Shown piece after piece: positions 41,027-48,795 of a DNA stretch of 48,795 nucleotides (its first letter is position 1; each line of letters begins with the position of its first letter). The stretch comes from Actinomycetes bacterium (lineage in GTDB: Bacteria > Actinomycetota > Acidimicrobiia > Acidimicrobiales > RAAP-2), in the NCBI GenBank assembly GCA_021820665.1, contig JAKADK010000013.1:1-48795 (forward strand), written 5' to 3'. The position numbers and the translations under genes are program-made. The notes beneath the pieces were generated by a model. It searched no databases and was not told the origin of the DNA. It was given only the letters and a program-made list of their open reading frames with translations.

Positions 41027-43504
41027 ATGGCTCTGGTCGCGCATGTCCCGGACGAGGGGGCGGGCGGCCTCGCTCCGGTCGACGGTGCTGCGCTGGTGGC
41101 CGGCTCGACGTTGCCGGAGCCCGAAGGGGCCCTGGTGGCGGCGGTCCTCGACGCGTTCCTCCGCCGCCACGACGTCGCCGGGACGCCGATCATCGTGGCG
41201 GCGGCCGAGCTGGCCACCTCCGCGCACGAGGGGCAACGTCGCCGGTCCGGCGAGGCGTACGTGACCCATCCGATCGCCGTGGCCAAGATCGTCGCCGAGC
41301 TCGGGCTGGACGCCCAGTCGGTGGCCGCCGCGCTCCTGCACGACGCCGTCGAGGACACCGGCCTCACGATCGACGACGTCGAGGGCTCCTTCGGGTCGGT
41401 GGTGGCCCGGATCGTCGACGGGGTGACGAAGCTCGACCGGCTCCAGTTCGACTCCAAGGAGGCCCAGCAGGCTGCCACGGTGCGCAAGATGCTGGTGGCG
41501 ATGGCCGACGACTGGCGGGTTCTCGTCATCAAACTGGCCGACCGCCTGCACAACATGTCGACCCTGTCGGTGATGCCGGAGTGGAAGCAGCGGCGCACCG
41601 CCCAGGAGACGTTGGACATCTACGCCCCCCTGGCCCACCGGCTGGGCATCCAGCAGATCAAATGGCAGCTGGAGGACCTGGCGTTCGCCACCCTCCATCC
41701 CAAGCGGTTTGCAGAGATCGAGCAGATGGTGGCCACGCGCGCGCCCCTGCGCGACGAGTACATCGCCCGGGTCCTCGTGGTGGTTCGGGAGCGGCTGGCG
41801 GCATCGGGGATCGCCGCCGAGGTGACCGGTCGCCCCAAGCACCTGTGGAGCATCTACGAGAAGATGGTGGTTCGGGGGAAGGAGTTCGACGAGCTCTTCG
41901 ACCTGGTCGGTATCCGGGTCATCGTGGAGGCCGAGAAGGACTGCTGGGCCGCCCTCGGTTCGATCCACGCCATCTGGCCACCGGTGCAGGGCCGCTTCAA
42001 GGACTACATCAACTCCCCGAAGTTCAACCTGTACCAGTCGCTCCACACCACGGTGATCGGGCTCGATGGCAAGCCGATCGAGGTACAGGTCCGGACCGTG
42101 GAGATGCACCGTCGGGCGGAGTACGGTATCGCCGCCCACTGGGGCTACAAGGAGACGCCGATCCGGAGTGCCGCCCCGCCGGGGGATGCGCCGGTGGCGT
42201 CTCGACCCCGGCGCGACGGGGGGGCGCCGGGCAGGGAGCCGAAGGAAGCCCTACCGGCCCGGTCGTCTCGGCGGGGGGTGAGGCGCCGGCAGGACGGGGC
42301 GGCGATGCCGGCCGACCGGGAGGCGCTGCGCCAGTCCGAGCAGCGGGCGTTGGCCCGGAGCACGTCGTCGACAGTGGCCGAGATCGAGTGGATGCAGCGG
42401 ATCGTCGACTTCCAGAACGAGACGACCGACCCCATCGAGTTCCTCGAGGCGCTCAAGCTCGACCTGGAGCAGGACGAGGTCTACGTGTTCACCCCGAAGG
42501 GGAAGGTGATCGCGCTGAGCGCCAACGCCACCCCGGTGGACTTCGCCTACGCCATCCACACCGAGGTCGGCCACCGGTGCATCGGCGCCAAGGTGAACGG
42601 CCGGCTGGTCCCCCTCGACACCACCCTCCGTTCCGCCGACACGGTGGAGATCTTCACCTCCAAGGCGCCCACGGCCGGGCCGTCCCGGGACTGGCTGGGC
42701 ACGGTCGCCTCTTCGAGGGCCCGGTCGAAGATCCGCCAGTGGTTCTCGCGGGAGCGGCGGGAGGACGCCATCGAGGCGGGTCGGGAGGAGCTGGTCAAGG
42801 AGCTCCGCCGCGAGGGCCTGCCCATCCAGCAGCTCGCCTCGGAACGGACGGTGGCCGAGCTGGCCGCCACCATGAACTACGCCGACTCCGAGGCGCTCTA
42901 CGTGGCCATCGGCGACAACCGCCTCTCGGCCCGCACGGTGGCCCAGCGCCTGGCCCGCCAGCTCCACGGCGACGGGTTCGACGAGCAGCTCCCGGTGACC
43001 GCCCGGCCCCGGACCAGAGGGCCACACCCCGGGCGGGGCGCGGCCGTCGGCGTCTACGTGGAGGGCCTCGACGACCTGATGGTCCGGCTGTCCCGGTGCT
43101 GCACCCCGGTTCCCGGGGACGAGATCGTCGGGTTCGTCACCCGGGGGCGGGGGGTCTCCGTGCACCGGTCGGACTGCGCCAACGCCGCGTCCCTGGCCAG
43201 CCGGTCGAGGGAGCGCCTGATCGAGGTCGAATGGGACCACCGGTCGACCGGCGTCTTCGTCGCCACCATCGAGGTCGTCGCCATCGACCGGTCGCGGCTG
43301 CTCACCGACGTGGCCAAGGTGGTGTCGGAGCACCACCTGAACATCGTCGGCGCCAACACCCAGACCGACGAGGCCCGCATCAGCCGTATGCGCTTCGACG
43401 TGGAGCTGGCCGATCCCACCCACCTGGACTCGGTCCTGTCGTCGATCAGGCACCTCGACGCCGTCTACGACGCCTACCGCATCCTCCCCGGGAAGAAGGG
43501 CTGA
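41027..43504 (+). CDS. rel: Bifunctional (p)ppGpp synthetase/hydrolase Rel
   Basis: Makes and degrades the alarmone (p)ppGpp in the stringent response. The hydrolase half keeps the HD metal site (His105-Asp106 in LLHDAVEDT), so both activities are expected. The synthetase half has GRPKHLWSIYEKM and RFKD at 323-326, the charge motif of bifunctional Rel enzymes rather than the EFDD of RelA, followed by YQSLHTTV. TGS (VYVFTPKGKVIALSANATPVDF), a Cys-containing zinc-finger region (LSRCCTPVPGDEIVGF) and an ACT domain follow. About 70 extra basic, Pro/Arg-rich residues lie between the synthetase and TGS domains. Length 825 aa. No apt gene separates secF from rel, unlike mycobacteria. Confidence 0.95.
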   Translation: MALVAHVPDEGAGGLAPVDGAALVAGSTLPEPEGALVAAVLDAFLRRHDVAGTPIIVAAAELATSAHEGQRRRSGEAYVTHPIAVAKIVAELGLDAQSVAAALLHDAVEDTGLTIDDVEGSFGSVVARIVDGVTKLDRLQFDSKEAQQAATVRKMLVAMADDWRVLVIKLADRLHNMSTLSVMPEWKQRRTAQETLDIYAPLAHRLGIQQIKWQLEDLAFATLHPKRFAEIEQMVATRAPLRDEYIARVLVVVRERLAASGIAAEVTGRPKHLWSIYEKMVVRGKEFDELFDLVGIRVIVEAEKDCWAALGSIHAIWPPVQGRFKDYINSPKFNLYQSLHTTVIGLDGKPIEVQVRTVEMHRRAEYGIAAHWGYKETPIRSAAPPGDAPVASRPRRDGGAPGREPKEALPARSSRRGVRRRQDGAAMPADREALRQSEQRALARSTSSTVAEIEWMQRIVDFQNETTDPIEFLEALKLDLEQDEVYVFTPKGKVIALSANATPVDFAYAIHTEVGHRCIGAKVNGRLVPLDTTLRSADTVEIFTSKAPTAGPSRDWLGTVASSRARSKIRQWFSRERREDAIEAGREELVKELRREGLPIQQLASERTVAELAATMNYADSEALYVAIGDNRLSARTVAQRLARQLHGDGFDEQLPVTARPRTRGPHPGRGAAVGVYVEGLDDLMVRLSRCCTPVPGDEIVGFVTRGRGVSVHRSDCANAASLASRSRERLIEVEWDHRSTGVFVATIEVVAIDRSRLLTDVAKVVSEHHLNIVGANTQTDEARISRMRFDVELADPTHLDSVLSSIRHLDAVYDAYRILPGKKG

Positions 43505-43512
43505 GCGCCGCC

Positions 43513-44832
43513 ATGTCCGACGATGTAACGGTGGCGCGCGCCCCGAGCGGCACCCACGACGTGCTGGCCCCGGAGTCGGCCCGCTGGGAGCTCCTGGTGG
43601 CCCGCTTCGCCCGGCAGGTGGAGCGGGCCGGCTACGGGCTGGCCCACACGCCGATCTTCGAGGACGCCCGGGTGTTCCGTCGGGGCATGGGCGAAGGCAG
43701 CGACGTGGTCGGGAAGGAGATGTACGAGTTCGAGGACCGGGGTGGCCGGCTCCTGGCCCTTCGCCCCGAGGGGACCGCACCGGTCGTCCGGGCGTTCGTC
43801 CAGCACCGGCCGCCGACGCCCTGGAAGGCGTGGTACGTCACGCCGGCGTTCCGCTACGAGCGCCCGCAGGCGGGGCGGTACCGCCAGCACCACCAGCTGG
43901 GCGTGGAGGTGCTGGGCTCGGCCGACCCCGACCTCGACGTCGAGGTGATCGGCCTGGCGGCCCGGCTGCTCGCCTCGGTGGGCCTGGGCGACGTCGTGCT
44001 CCACCTCCACTCCATGGGCGACGATGCCTGCCGGCCGGTCTACGTCGAGGACCTCCGACGCTACCTGGCCGATCGCCGGAGCTCCCTGTGTGGCGAGCAC
44101 GCCGAGCGCTTCGAGGCCAACCCCCTGCGCACGCTGGACTGCAAGAAGGAGGCCTGCCGCGCCGCGACCGTCGACGCCCCCCACCTCCTCGACGCCCTGT
44201 GCGAACCGTGCGCCGCCCACTTCGCCCGGGTGCGGACCGGCCTGGCCGCCGTGGGCGTCGCCGCCGTGCTCGACCACCGTCTGGTCCGGGGCTTCGACTA
44301 CTACACCCGGACGACCTTCGAGTTCGTCTCGGGTGCGCTCGACGGGGCGCAGAACGGCATCGGCGGCGGAGGGCGCTACGACGGGCTGGTCGAGATGCTC
44401 GGCGGCCCCCCCACGCCCGGCATCGGGTTCGGCGTGGGGATCGAGCGGCTGCTCCTGGCGTGTGACGCCGAGGCCGTGTTCCCGACGGTCGCCCACCCGC
44501 TCGACGCCTACGTCGTCGACGTCACCGGGGGTGAGGCGGCCCGTGACCTGACCGAGGAGCTCCGGCGGGCCGGCCTGGCGGCCGACCGGGCCTTCGACGG
44601 CCGGTCGATGCGCTCTCAGCTCAAGTCGGCCGATCGCTCCGGGGCCAGCGTGGCCGTCATCGTGGGGGCCGACGAGCTCGAGCACGGCCAGGTGACGCTC
44701 CGTCCGCTGCGCTCCGGCGGCGACCAGCGCACCGTGGCCCGTGCCGAGGCGGCAGCGGCCGTGCGCGCCCTCCTGGTCGGCGGCGAGGCCGACCGACGCC
44801 CTACCACCCACCGACCGAAGGACGAGGCATGA
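43513..44832 (+). CDS. hisS: Histidyl-tRNA synthetase
   Basis: Charges tRNA-His. The 439-aa class II enzyme has APSGTHDVLAPESARWE at the start, motif 2 in YVTPAFRYERPQAGRYRQHHQLG, the histidine-specific LVRGFDYYTRTTFEF and GGGRYDGLVEMLGG, and motif 3 in GIGFGVGIERLLL. A Cys-rich stretch (CKKEACRA and CEPCAAHF) occupies the insertion domain. ATG 43513 lies 8 bp after the rel stop. The TGA overlaps the aspS ATG by 4 bp, so the two synthetases are cotranslated. Confidence 0.96.
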   Translation: MSDDVTVARAPSGTHDVLAPESARWELLVARFARQVERAGYGLAHTPIFEDARVFRRGMGEGSDVVGKEMYEFEDRGGRLLALRPEGTAPVVRAFVQHRPPTPWKAWYVTPAFRYERPQAGRYRQHHQLGVEVLGSADPDLDVEVIGLAARLLASVGLGDVVLHLHSMGDDACRPVYVEDLRRYLADRRSSLCGEHAERFEANPLRTLDCKKEACRAATVDAPHLLDALCEPCAAHFARVRTGLAAVGVAAVLDHRLVRGFDYYTRTTFEFVSGALDGAQNGIGGGGRYDGLVEMLGGPPTPGIGFGVGIERLLLACDAEAVFPTVAHPLDAYVVDVTGGEAARDLTEELRRAGLAADRAFDGRSMRSQLKSADRSGASVAVIVGADELEHGQVTLRPLRSGGDQRTVARAEAAAAVRALLVGGEADRRPTTHRPKDEA

Positions 44833-46589
44833 CCACCGCTCCCGACCCGACCACCTCGATGAGGACCCACCGGTGCGGGGAGGTCCGGCCGGAGGACGTC
44901 GGTCGCAGGGTGCGAGTGTGCGGGTGGGTCTCAAGGCGGCGCGAGCACGGTGAGCACCTCGCCTTCGTGGACCTGCGCGACCACACCGGTCTCGTCCAGT
45001 GCGTGGTCCCGGGGACGGTCGACGTGCGCAGCGAGTACGTCCTGGCCGTCGAAGGCGTCGTCCGGGCCCGCCCTGCCGGCACCGCCAATCCCGACCTCGC
45101 CACCGGGGAGGTCGAGATCCAGGAGTGCACGGTCGAGGTGCTCTCCGTGGCCGAGCCGCCCCCGTTCGCCGTCGACGACCGGGTGGACGCCGACGAGCAC
45201 CTCCGCATCCGGTACCGGTTCGTCGACCTGCGGCGACCCCGCATGCAGGCCAATCTCCGGCTGCGTGCCGTCATCAACGCCGCCCTCCGCGCCGGCATGG
45301 AGCGCCAGGGGTTCTGCGAGGTGGAGACCCCCCTGCTGTGGGCGCCCACACCCGAGGGTGCCCGGGAGTTCGTGGTGCCGAGCCGCCTCCAGCACGGCAC
45401 CTGCTACGTGCTTCCCCAGAGCCCCCAGCTGGCCAAGCAGCTCCTCATGGTGGGAGGCATGGACCGCTACTACCAGATCGCCCGGTGCCTGCGGGACGAA
45501 GACCTGCGGGCGGACCGGCAGTTCGAGTTCACCCAGCTCGACGTGGAGGCGTCGTTCGTCGGTCAGGAGGACGTGCTCCGGTTCGTCTCCGAGGCCGTCC
45601 TCGACGCCGCGGAGCGGGCGACGGGCACACGACCGTCGGAGATCGAGCGCCTCACGTGGGCCGAGGCCATGGACCGCTTCGGTACCGACAAGCCCGATCT
45701 CCGCTTCGGGATGGAGCTCGTCGACCTCACGGCGGTGTTCGCCGGGACCGAGGTCAGGGCGCTGGCCGCTCCGTGCGTCAAGGGTATCGTGGTCGAAGGC
45801 GGCGGCGAGACGACCCGCTCCCGCCTCGACCAGCTCACCGATCAGGCCAGGCAGCTCGGAGGCAAGGGCCTGGCCTGGTTCCGGGTGCTCCCCACCGGGG
45901 AGGGGGGGACCGGGCTCGACGGCCCGCTGGCCCGCTTCCTCACCGAGGACGACGTCGCCGGCCTGCTGGTCGCCACCGGGGCGGCCGCCGGCGACCTCGT
46001 CCTCGTGGTGGCCGACGAGCACCTGACGGTCTGCACCGTCCTCGGCCGGCTGCGCGTCCTGCTCGGCGGCCGCCCGGTGAGCGAGGGCCCGTACCGGTTC
46101 GCGTGGATCGTGGACTTCCCCCTCTTCGAGGGGATCGACGGTGACGGGAACCCGGTCGCCGCCCACCATCCTTTCACCATGCCTCATCCCGACGACCTCG
46201 ACCGCTTGGAGAGCGATCCGACCTCGGTGCGCTCCCAGTCCTACGACCTCGTCCTCAATGGATGGGAGCTGGGCTCGGGCAGCGTGAGGATCCACCGGGC
46301 CGATGTCCAGAGCCGCATCTTCGCCGTGCTCGGGATCGGCCCGGAGGAGGCGGAGTCCCGGTTCGGCTTCCTCCTGGGGGCATTCCGCCACGGCGCGCCG
46401 CCCCATGCCGGCTTCGCCGTGGGCATCGACCGATTGGTGGCGATCTTCGCCGGCGAGGAGTCGATCCGGGAGGTGATCGCCTTCCCGAAGACCCAGTCGG
46501 GGAGCGACCCGATGACGGGCGCACCCAAGCCGGTGGCGCCTCGCGTCATGGCCGACCTCGGCCTGAGGGAGGTCCCGGCACCGGAGTAG
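44829..46589 (+). CDS. aspS: Aspartyl-tRNA synthetase
   Basis: Charges tRNA-Asp (and possibly tRNA-Asn in non-discriminating lineages). The 586-aa bacterial-type enzyme has an N-terminal OB fold (VCGWVSRRREHGEHLAFVDL), QVARCLRDEDLRADRQ-like motif 2 (YYQIARCLRDEDLRADRQ), the GAD insertion domain at about residues 295-420, and motif 3 with GFAVGIDRLVAIFAGEESIR and IAFPKTQSGSDPMTGAP. ATG 44829 has GAGG just upstream and AAGGACGAGG before it. gatCAB genes, which would indicate an indirect asparagine route, are not in the window, so specificity cannot be decided. Confidence 0.97.
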   Translation: MTTAPDPTTSMRTHRCGEVRPEDVGRRVRVCGWVSRRREHGEHLAFVDLRDHTGLVQCVVPGTVDVRSEYVLAVEGVVRARPAGTANPDLATGEVEIQECTVEVLSVAEPPPFAVDDRVDADEHLRIRYRFVDLRRPRMQANLRLRAVINAALRAGMERQGFCEVETPLLWAPTPEGAREFVVPSRLQHGTCYVLPQSPQLAKQLLMVGGMDRYYQIARCLRDEDLRADRQFEFTQLDVEASFVGQEDVLRFVSEAVLDAAERATGTRPSEIERLTWAEAMDRFGTDKPDLRFGMELVDLTAVFAGTEVRALAAPCVKGIVVEGGGETTRSRLDQLTDQARQLGGKGLAWFRVLPTGEGGTGLDGPLARFLTEDDVAGLLVATGAAAGDLVLVVADEHLTVCTVLGRLRVLLGGRPVSEGPYRFAWIVDFPLFEGIDGDGNPVAAHHPFTMPHPDDLDRLESDPTSVRSQSYDLVLNGWELGSGSVRIHRADVQSRIFAVLGIGPEEAESRFGFLLGAFRHGAPPHAGFAVGIDRLVAIFAGEESIREVIAFPKTQSGSDPMTGAPKPVAPRVMADLGLREVPAPE

Positions 46590-46592
46590 CCT
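46587..46592 (+). promoter_or_regulatory. Possible -10 element of rarA
   Basis: TAGCCT overlaps the aspS stop codon and ends 7 nt before GTG 46600, with no ribosome binding site between. It fits the leaderless pattern seen elsewhere. Confidence 0.4.
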
Positions 46593-46599
46593 GCGGGGC

Positions 46600-47961
46600 G
46601 TGCGCGACGGTGACGACCTCTTCGCCACGGCGGCCCGGGATCGCCTGTCCGAGCGAGCACCGCTCGCCGCTCGCCTCCGGCCCCGTTCCCTGGACGAGAT
46701 CATCGGTCAACAGCACCTGGTGGGACCGGGCGCCCCCCTCCGTGTCCTGGTGGAGGCGGATCGCCTGTCGTCGGCCATCCTGTGGGGACCGCCGGGCACG
46801 GGAAAGACGACCCTGGCATCGGTCATCGCCACCCGGACGGCCAAGGCGTTCGTATCGCTCTCCGCCGTCACGGCCGGGGTGAAGGATGTCCGCGAGGTGA
46901 CCGAGGGCGCCCGCCGCCGGCTGGGCGAGCAGGGTGTCGGGACCATCCTCTTCCTGGACGAGGTCCATCGGTTCAATCGGGCCCAGCAGGATGCCCTGTT
47001 GCCGTCGGTGGAGGACGGGTTGATCGTGCTGGTGGGGGCGACGACGGAGAACCCGTTCTTCGAGGTCAACGCCCCCCTCCTTTCGCGCTCCACCCTGTGG
47101 CGCCTCGAGCCGCTCACCGTCGACAACCTGACGGCGGTGGCCCGGCGGGCGCTGGCGGCCGAGGGCGGTGCCATCGACGACGACGCGCTCGCCGCCTTGG
47201 TGGTCGTGGCCGGCGGGGACGCCCGGGCCCTGCTCACGACGCTCGAGGTCGCCCTCGAGCTCAGCGGGGGCCGACCAGTGGGCCTCGGGGACCTGGAGCG
47301 GGCGCGTCACAGCCGCCTCGAGCGCTACGGCACCGACGACCACTACGACCAGATCAGTGCCTGCATCAAGTCGATCCGGGGCTCGGACCCCGACGCCGGC
47401 CTCTACTGGCTGGCGCGGATGTTGGAAGCCGGCGAGGACCCCCGGTTCATCGCCCGCAGGCTGGTCATCCTGGCCAGTGAGGACGTGGGCGAGGCCGATC
47501 CCCTCGCCCTGGTGGTGGCGGACGCCGCTGCCCGGGCCGTGGAGCTCGTCGGCCTCCCCGAGGCACAGCTCAACCTGGCCCAGGCCGTCGTCCACCTGGC
47601 GTGTGCCCCGAAGTCGAACCGGGTGACGGTGGCCCTGGGGCGGGCGCGGGCCGAGGTGGCGGCCGGACGCTACCGGGACGTGCCCGTCCACCTGCGCGAT
47701 GCCCACTACCAGGGAGCTGGCCGCATCGGCCACGGAGCGGGCTATCGCTATCCCCACGACTACCCGGGGGCGTGGACCGACCAGCGGTACCGCCCGGAGG
47801 GCATGGACGACGCCGTCTTCTACGAGCCCAGTGACCAGGGCCACGAGGCGACGATCGGCGAGCGGTTGGCCCGGCTGCGCTCCCGGTCGTCCGGAGCGCC
47901 CGGGTGCTCCGGCGGCGGCGCTCCCGGCGGGGAGCACGGTCCACCCGGCGGGACCGCCTGA
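46600..47961 (+). CDS. rarA: Replication-associated recombination protein RarA (MgsA)
   Basis: An AAA+ ATPase related to clamp loaders and to RuvB that acts at stalled replication forks. The 453-aa protein has RPRSLDEIIGQQHLVGPG, Walker A WGPPGTGKTTLAS, Walker B ILFLDEVHRFNRAQQD, sensor GATTENPFFEVN, and the C-terminal tetramerisation region (DPDAGLYWLARMLEAGEDPR, FIARRLVILASEDVGEADP, GYRYPHDYPGAW). The last 30 residues are a Gly/Pro/Ser-rich tail. The GTG 46600 start follows the aspS stop by 10 bp and has a possible -10 element before it. Confidence 0.95.
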   Translation: MRDGDDLFATAARDRLSERAPLAARLRPRSLDEIIGQQHLVGPGAPLRVLVEADRLSSAILWGPPGTGKTTLASVIATRTAKAFVSLSAVTAGVKDVREVTEGARRRLGEQGVGTILFLDEVHRFNRAQQDALLPSVEDGLIVLVGATTENPFFEVNAPLLSRSTLWRLEPLTVDNLTAVARRALAAEGGAIDDDALAALVVVAGGDARALLTTLEVALELSGGRPVGLGDLERARHSRLERYGTDDHYDQISACIKSIRGSDPDAGLYWLARMLEAGEDPRFIARRLVILASEDVGEADPLALVVADAAARAVELVGLPEAQLNLAQAVVHLACAPKSNRVTVALGRARAEVAAGRYRDVPVHLRDAHYQGAGRIGHGAGYRYPHDYPGAWTDQRYRPEGMDDAVFYEPSDQGHEATIGERLARLRSRSSGAPGCSGGGAPGGEHGPPGGTA

Positions 47962-47992
47962 AGGGGCCGACCGGGCCTGCCAGGCGGCGCTC

Positions 47993-47998
47993 TACACT
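47993..47998 (+). promoter_or_regulatory. Probable -10 element of the DUF948 gene
   Basis: TACACT ends 6 nt before ATG 48005 in the 43-bp space after rarA. No ribosome binding site is present, so the transcript is probably leaderless. Confidence 0.5.
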
Positions 47999-48004
47999 CT
48001 GGCG

Positions 48005-48433
48005 ATGGGCTCCGCTGCCGAGATCGTGGTCCTCGTGGCGTCGGGGGTGATCCTGGTGCTGGCGATCGTCATGGTGACCGCGGTGCGCTCCCTGCGCCGG
48101 GACGTCGGGCGCTTGGAGGCGGTCGTCGGGGAACTGACGCGCCGAGCGATGCCGCTCGTGACCGATGCGCAGCGGGTGGTCGACCAGGCCGCCACGGAGA
48201 TGGAGCGGGTGGGGTCGGTGCTGGGGTCGACCGAGGCGGTGGCCCACACGGTGGAGGGGGCCACGAAGCTCGCCTATCGGGCGTTCGCCAACCCCGTCGT
48301 CAAGCTCCTGGCGGTGCGTGCCGGCGCGGCCGGGGGTCTGCGGTCGCTCCGGTATGGTGAGGGCGCAGCATCCCAGCCGGCAGGCCGGACGGTGACCCCG
48401 TCCCCGGGTGCCGGGCGACCGAGGAAGCGGTGA
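48005..48433 (+). CDS. DUF948-like single-pass membrane protein
   Basis: A 142-aa protein with an N-terminal membrane helix at about residues 5-27 (IVVLVASGVILVLAIVMVTA), followed by an amphipathic, probably coiled-coil stretch (SLRRDVGRLEAVVGELTRRA, then DAQRVVDQAATEMERVGSVL). The layout matches the DUF948 family, found between rarA and alaS in many actinobacteria. The function of the family is unknown. The C-terminal 25 residues are low complexity. The next gene starts 4 bp after the stop, so the two small membrane proteins are probably cotranscribed. Confidence 0.75.
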   Translation: MGSAAEIVVLVASGVILVLAIVMVTAVRSLRRDVGRLEAVVGELTRRAMPLVTDAQRVVDQAATEMERVGSVLGSTEAVAHTVEGATKLAYRAFANPVVKLLAVRAGAAGGLRSLRYGEGAASQPAGRTVTPSPGAGRPRKR

Positions 48434-48437
48434 TCCG

Positions 48438-48795
48438 ATGCCGAAACGAACGTTCTGGTTGACCGCTGGGTTGGCCGTGGGCGCGGGGTCCTCGCTGTGG
48501 GTCGAGCGCCGGGTCCGCCGGGCCGTCGACGAGGCCGCAGCCCGCCTCCGACCCGACGCGCTGGCGATGGAGCTCGGCCGCTCGGCGCGGGGCGCCGCCG
48601 AGGTCGCCTCGGCGCGTGTCCACCAGGCGGTGGCGATCGGGCGGGACCAGATGCGCCGGACGGAGCAGGATCTCTGGGCGCACCTGGCCGCAGACGGGCG
48701 GAGACAGGGAGACGGGCCCCGGGACGACGGCGGAGGATCGGGACCCGTGTCGCCGTCGGGGTTGGTGCCACCGTCGGGGTCGGGACCACAGCGGG
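48438..48795 (+). CDS. DUF6167-like small membrane protein, cut by the right edge
   Basis: ATG 48438 opens a reading frame of at least 119 codons that runs off the window. The N-terminus KRTFWLTAGLAVGAGSSLWV is a short hydrophobic segment. A charged helical stretch with alternating Arg, Ala and Asp/Glu follows (RRVRRAVDEAAARLRPDALA), and then a Gly/Pro/Ser-rich part. Opening Arg-Thr-Phe-Trp and position after a DUF948 gene resemble the DUF6167 family of actinobacteria, where alaS usually follows. The ribosome binding site is weak (GAGGAAG about 10 nt upstream). Function unknown. Confidence 0.6.
   Translation, partial: MPKRTFWLTAGLAVGAGSSLWVERRVRRAVDEAAARLRPDALAMELGRSARGAAEVASARVHQAVAIGRDQMRRTEQDLWAHLAADGRRQGDGPRDDGGGSGPVSPSGLVPPSGSGPQR

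Noticed and set aside
41581-43512. Upstream part of the long frame that ends as hisS
   Set aside because: It overlaps rel throughout and is low complexity. HisRS homology begins at 43513.
1-48795. tRNA, rRNA, phage, transposon or biosynthetic cluster
   Set aside because: Intergenic spaces are too short and carry no such signatures. All larger frames are accounted for by core genes.

Overview
This 48.8 kb window is very GC-rich, densely coded chromosomal DNA. The gene content points to an actinobacterium (Actinomycetota). It carries an MshC-type mycothiol ligase, phosphatidylinositol-mannoside (PIM) genes, an F420:NADP reductase-like protein and an InhA-like enoyl reductase. From thrS to rarA the gene order closely follows, from memory, that of Mycobacterium tuberculosis: thrS, HIT, pgsA, acyltransferase, pimA ... 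pdxS, pdxT, yebC, ruvCAB ... yajC, secDF, rel, hisS, aspS, rarA. The class cannot be fixed from the sequence; a deep lineage such as Acidimicrobiia is only a guess. There are no rRNA or tRNA genes, insertion sequences, phage genes or CRISPR arrays. No gene-free stretch exceeds 300 bp; the longest is the 266-bp cobO/cobU divergent region.

Region 1 (1-16411) is a two-armed cobalamin cluster. The minus arm runs cobO, cobB, cobI, cobM, cbiD, cbiE and leaves the window at the left edge. The plus arm starts with a clear adenosylcobalamin riboswitch (about 5268-5412), then cobU, cobS, cobD/cbiB, a single ORF fusing a CobC/CobD-like PLP enzyme to cobyric acid synthase CobQ, cobN, and a fused ChlI/ChlD-type chelatase partner. 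Together they cover parts of corrin-ring methylation, cobalt insertion, a,c-diamidation, adenosylation, amidation to cobyric acid, the aminopropanol linker and the GDP-activated lower-loop steps. cobT and several ring methylases are not in the window.

Region 2 (16465-20445) holds an MFS transporter and fabI on the minus strand, then an F420-dependent NADP reductase-like gene and mshC on the plus strand.

Region 3 (20446-28691) is thrS with a structured leader, a HIT protein, a phosphatidylinositol-phosphate-synthase-like gene, a PIM acyltransferase, a PAS-GGDEF diguanylate cyclase, a PimA-like mannosyltransferase and an M48 membrane protease. Region 4 (28701-30025) is a divergent marR/yceI pair with a readable promoter and two operator-like repeats.

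Region 5 (30111-48795) is a run of housekeeping operons: pdxS-pdxT-yebC, ruvC-ruvA-ruvB-queA-tgt, yajC-secD-secF, rel, hisS-aspS, rarA, a DUF948 protein and a DUF6167-like gene cut by the right edge.

Two properties recur. First, many starts sit 6-9 nt after a TANNNT -10 element, which suggests leaderless mRNAs (cobO, fabI, marR, pdxS, ruvC, the M48 gene, rel, rarA, DUF948). Second, several proteins carry low-complexity insertions or tails encoded by short in-frame tandem repeats (CobQ, GGDEF, PimA, M48, YajC, the queA 5' region). I see no wholly new multi-gene system. The most unusual items are the CobC-CobQ fusion, the apparent CTG start of cobB, the diguanylate cyclase inside the PIM operon, and the oppositely charged tails of YajC and SecF.
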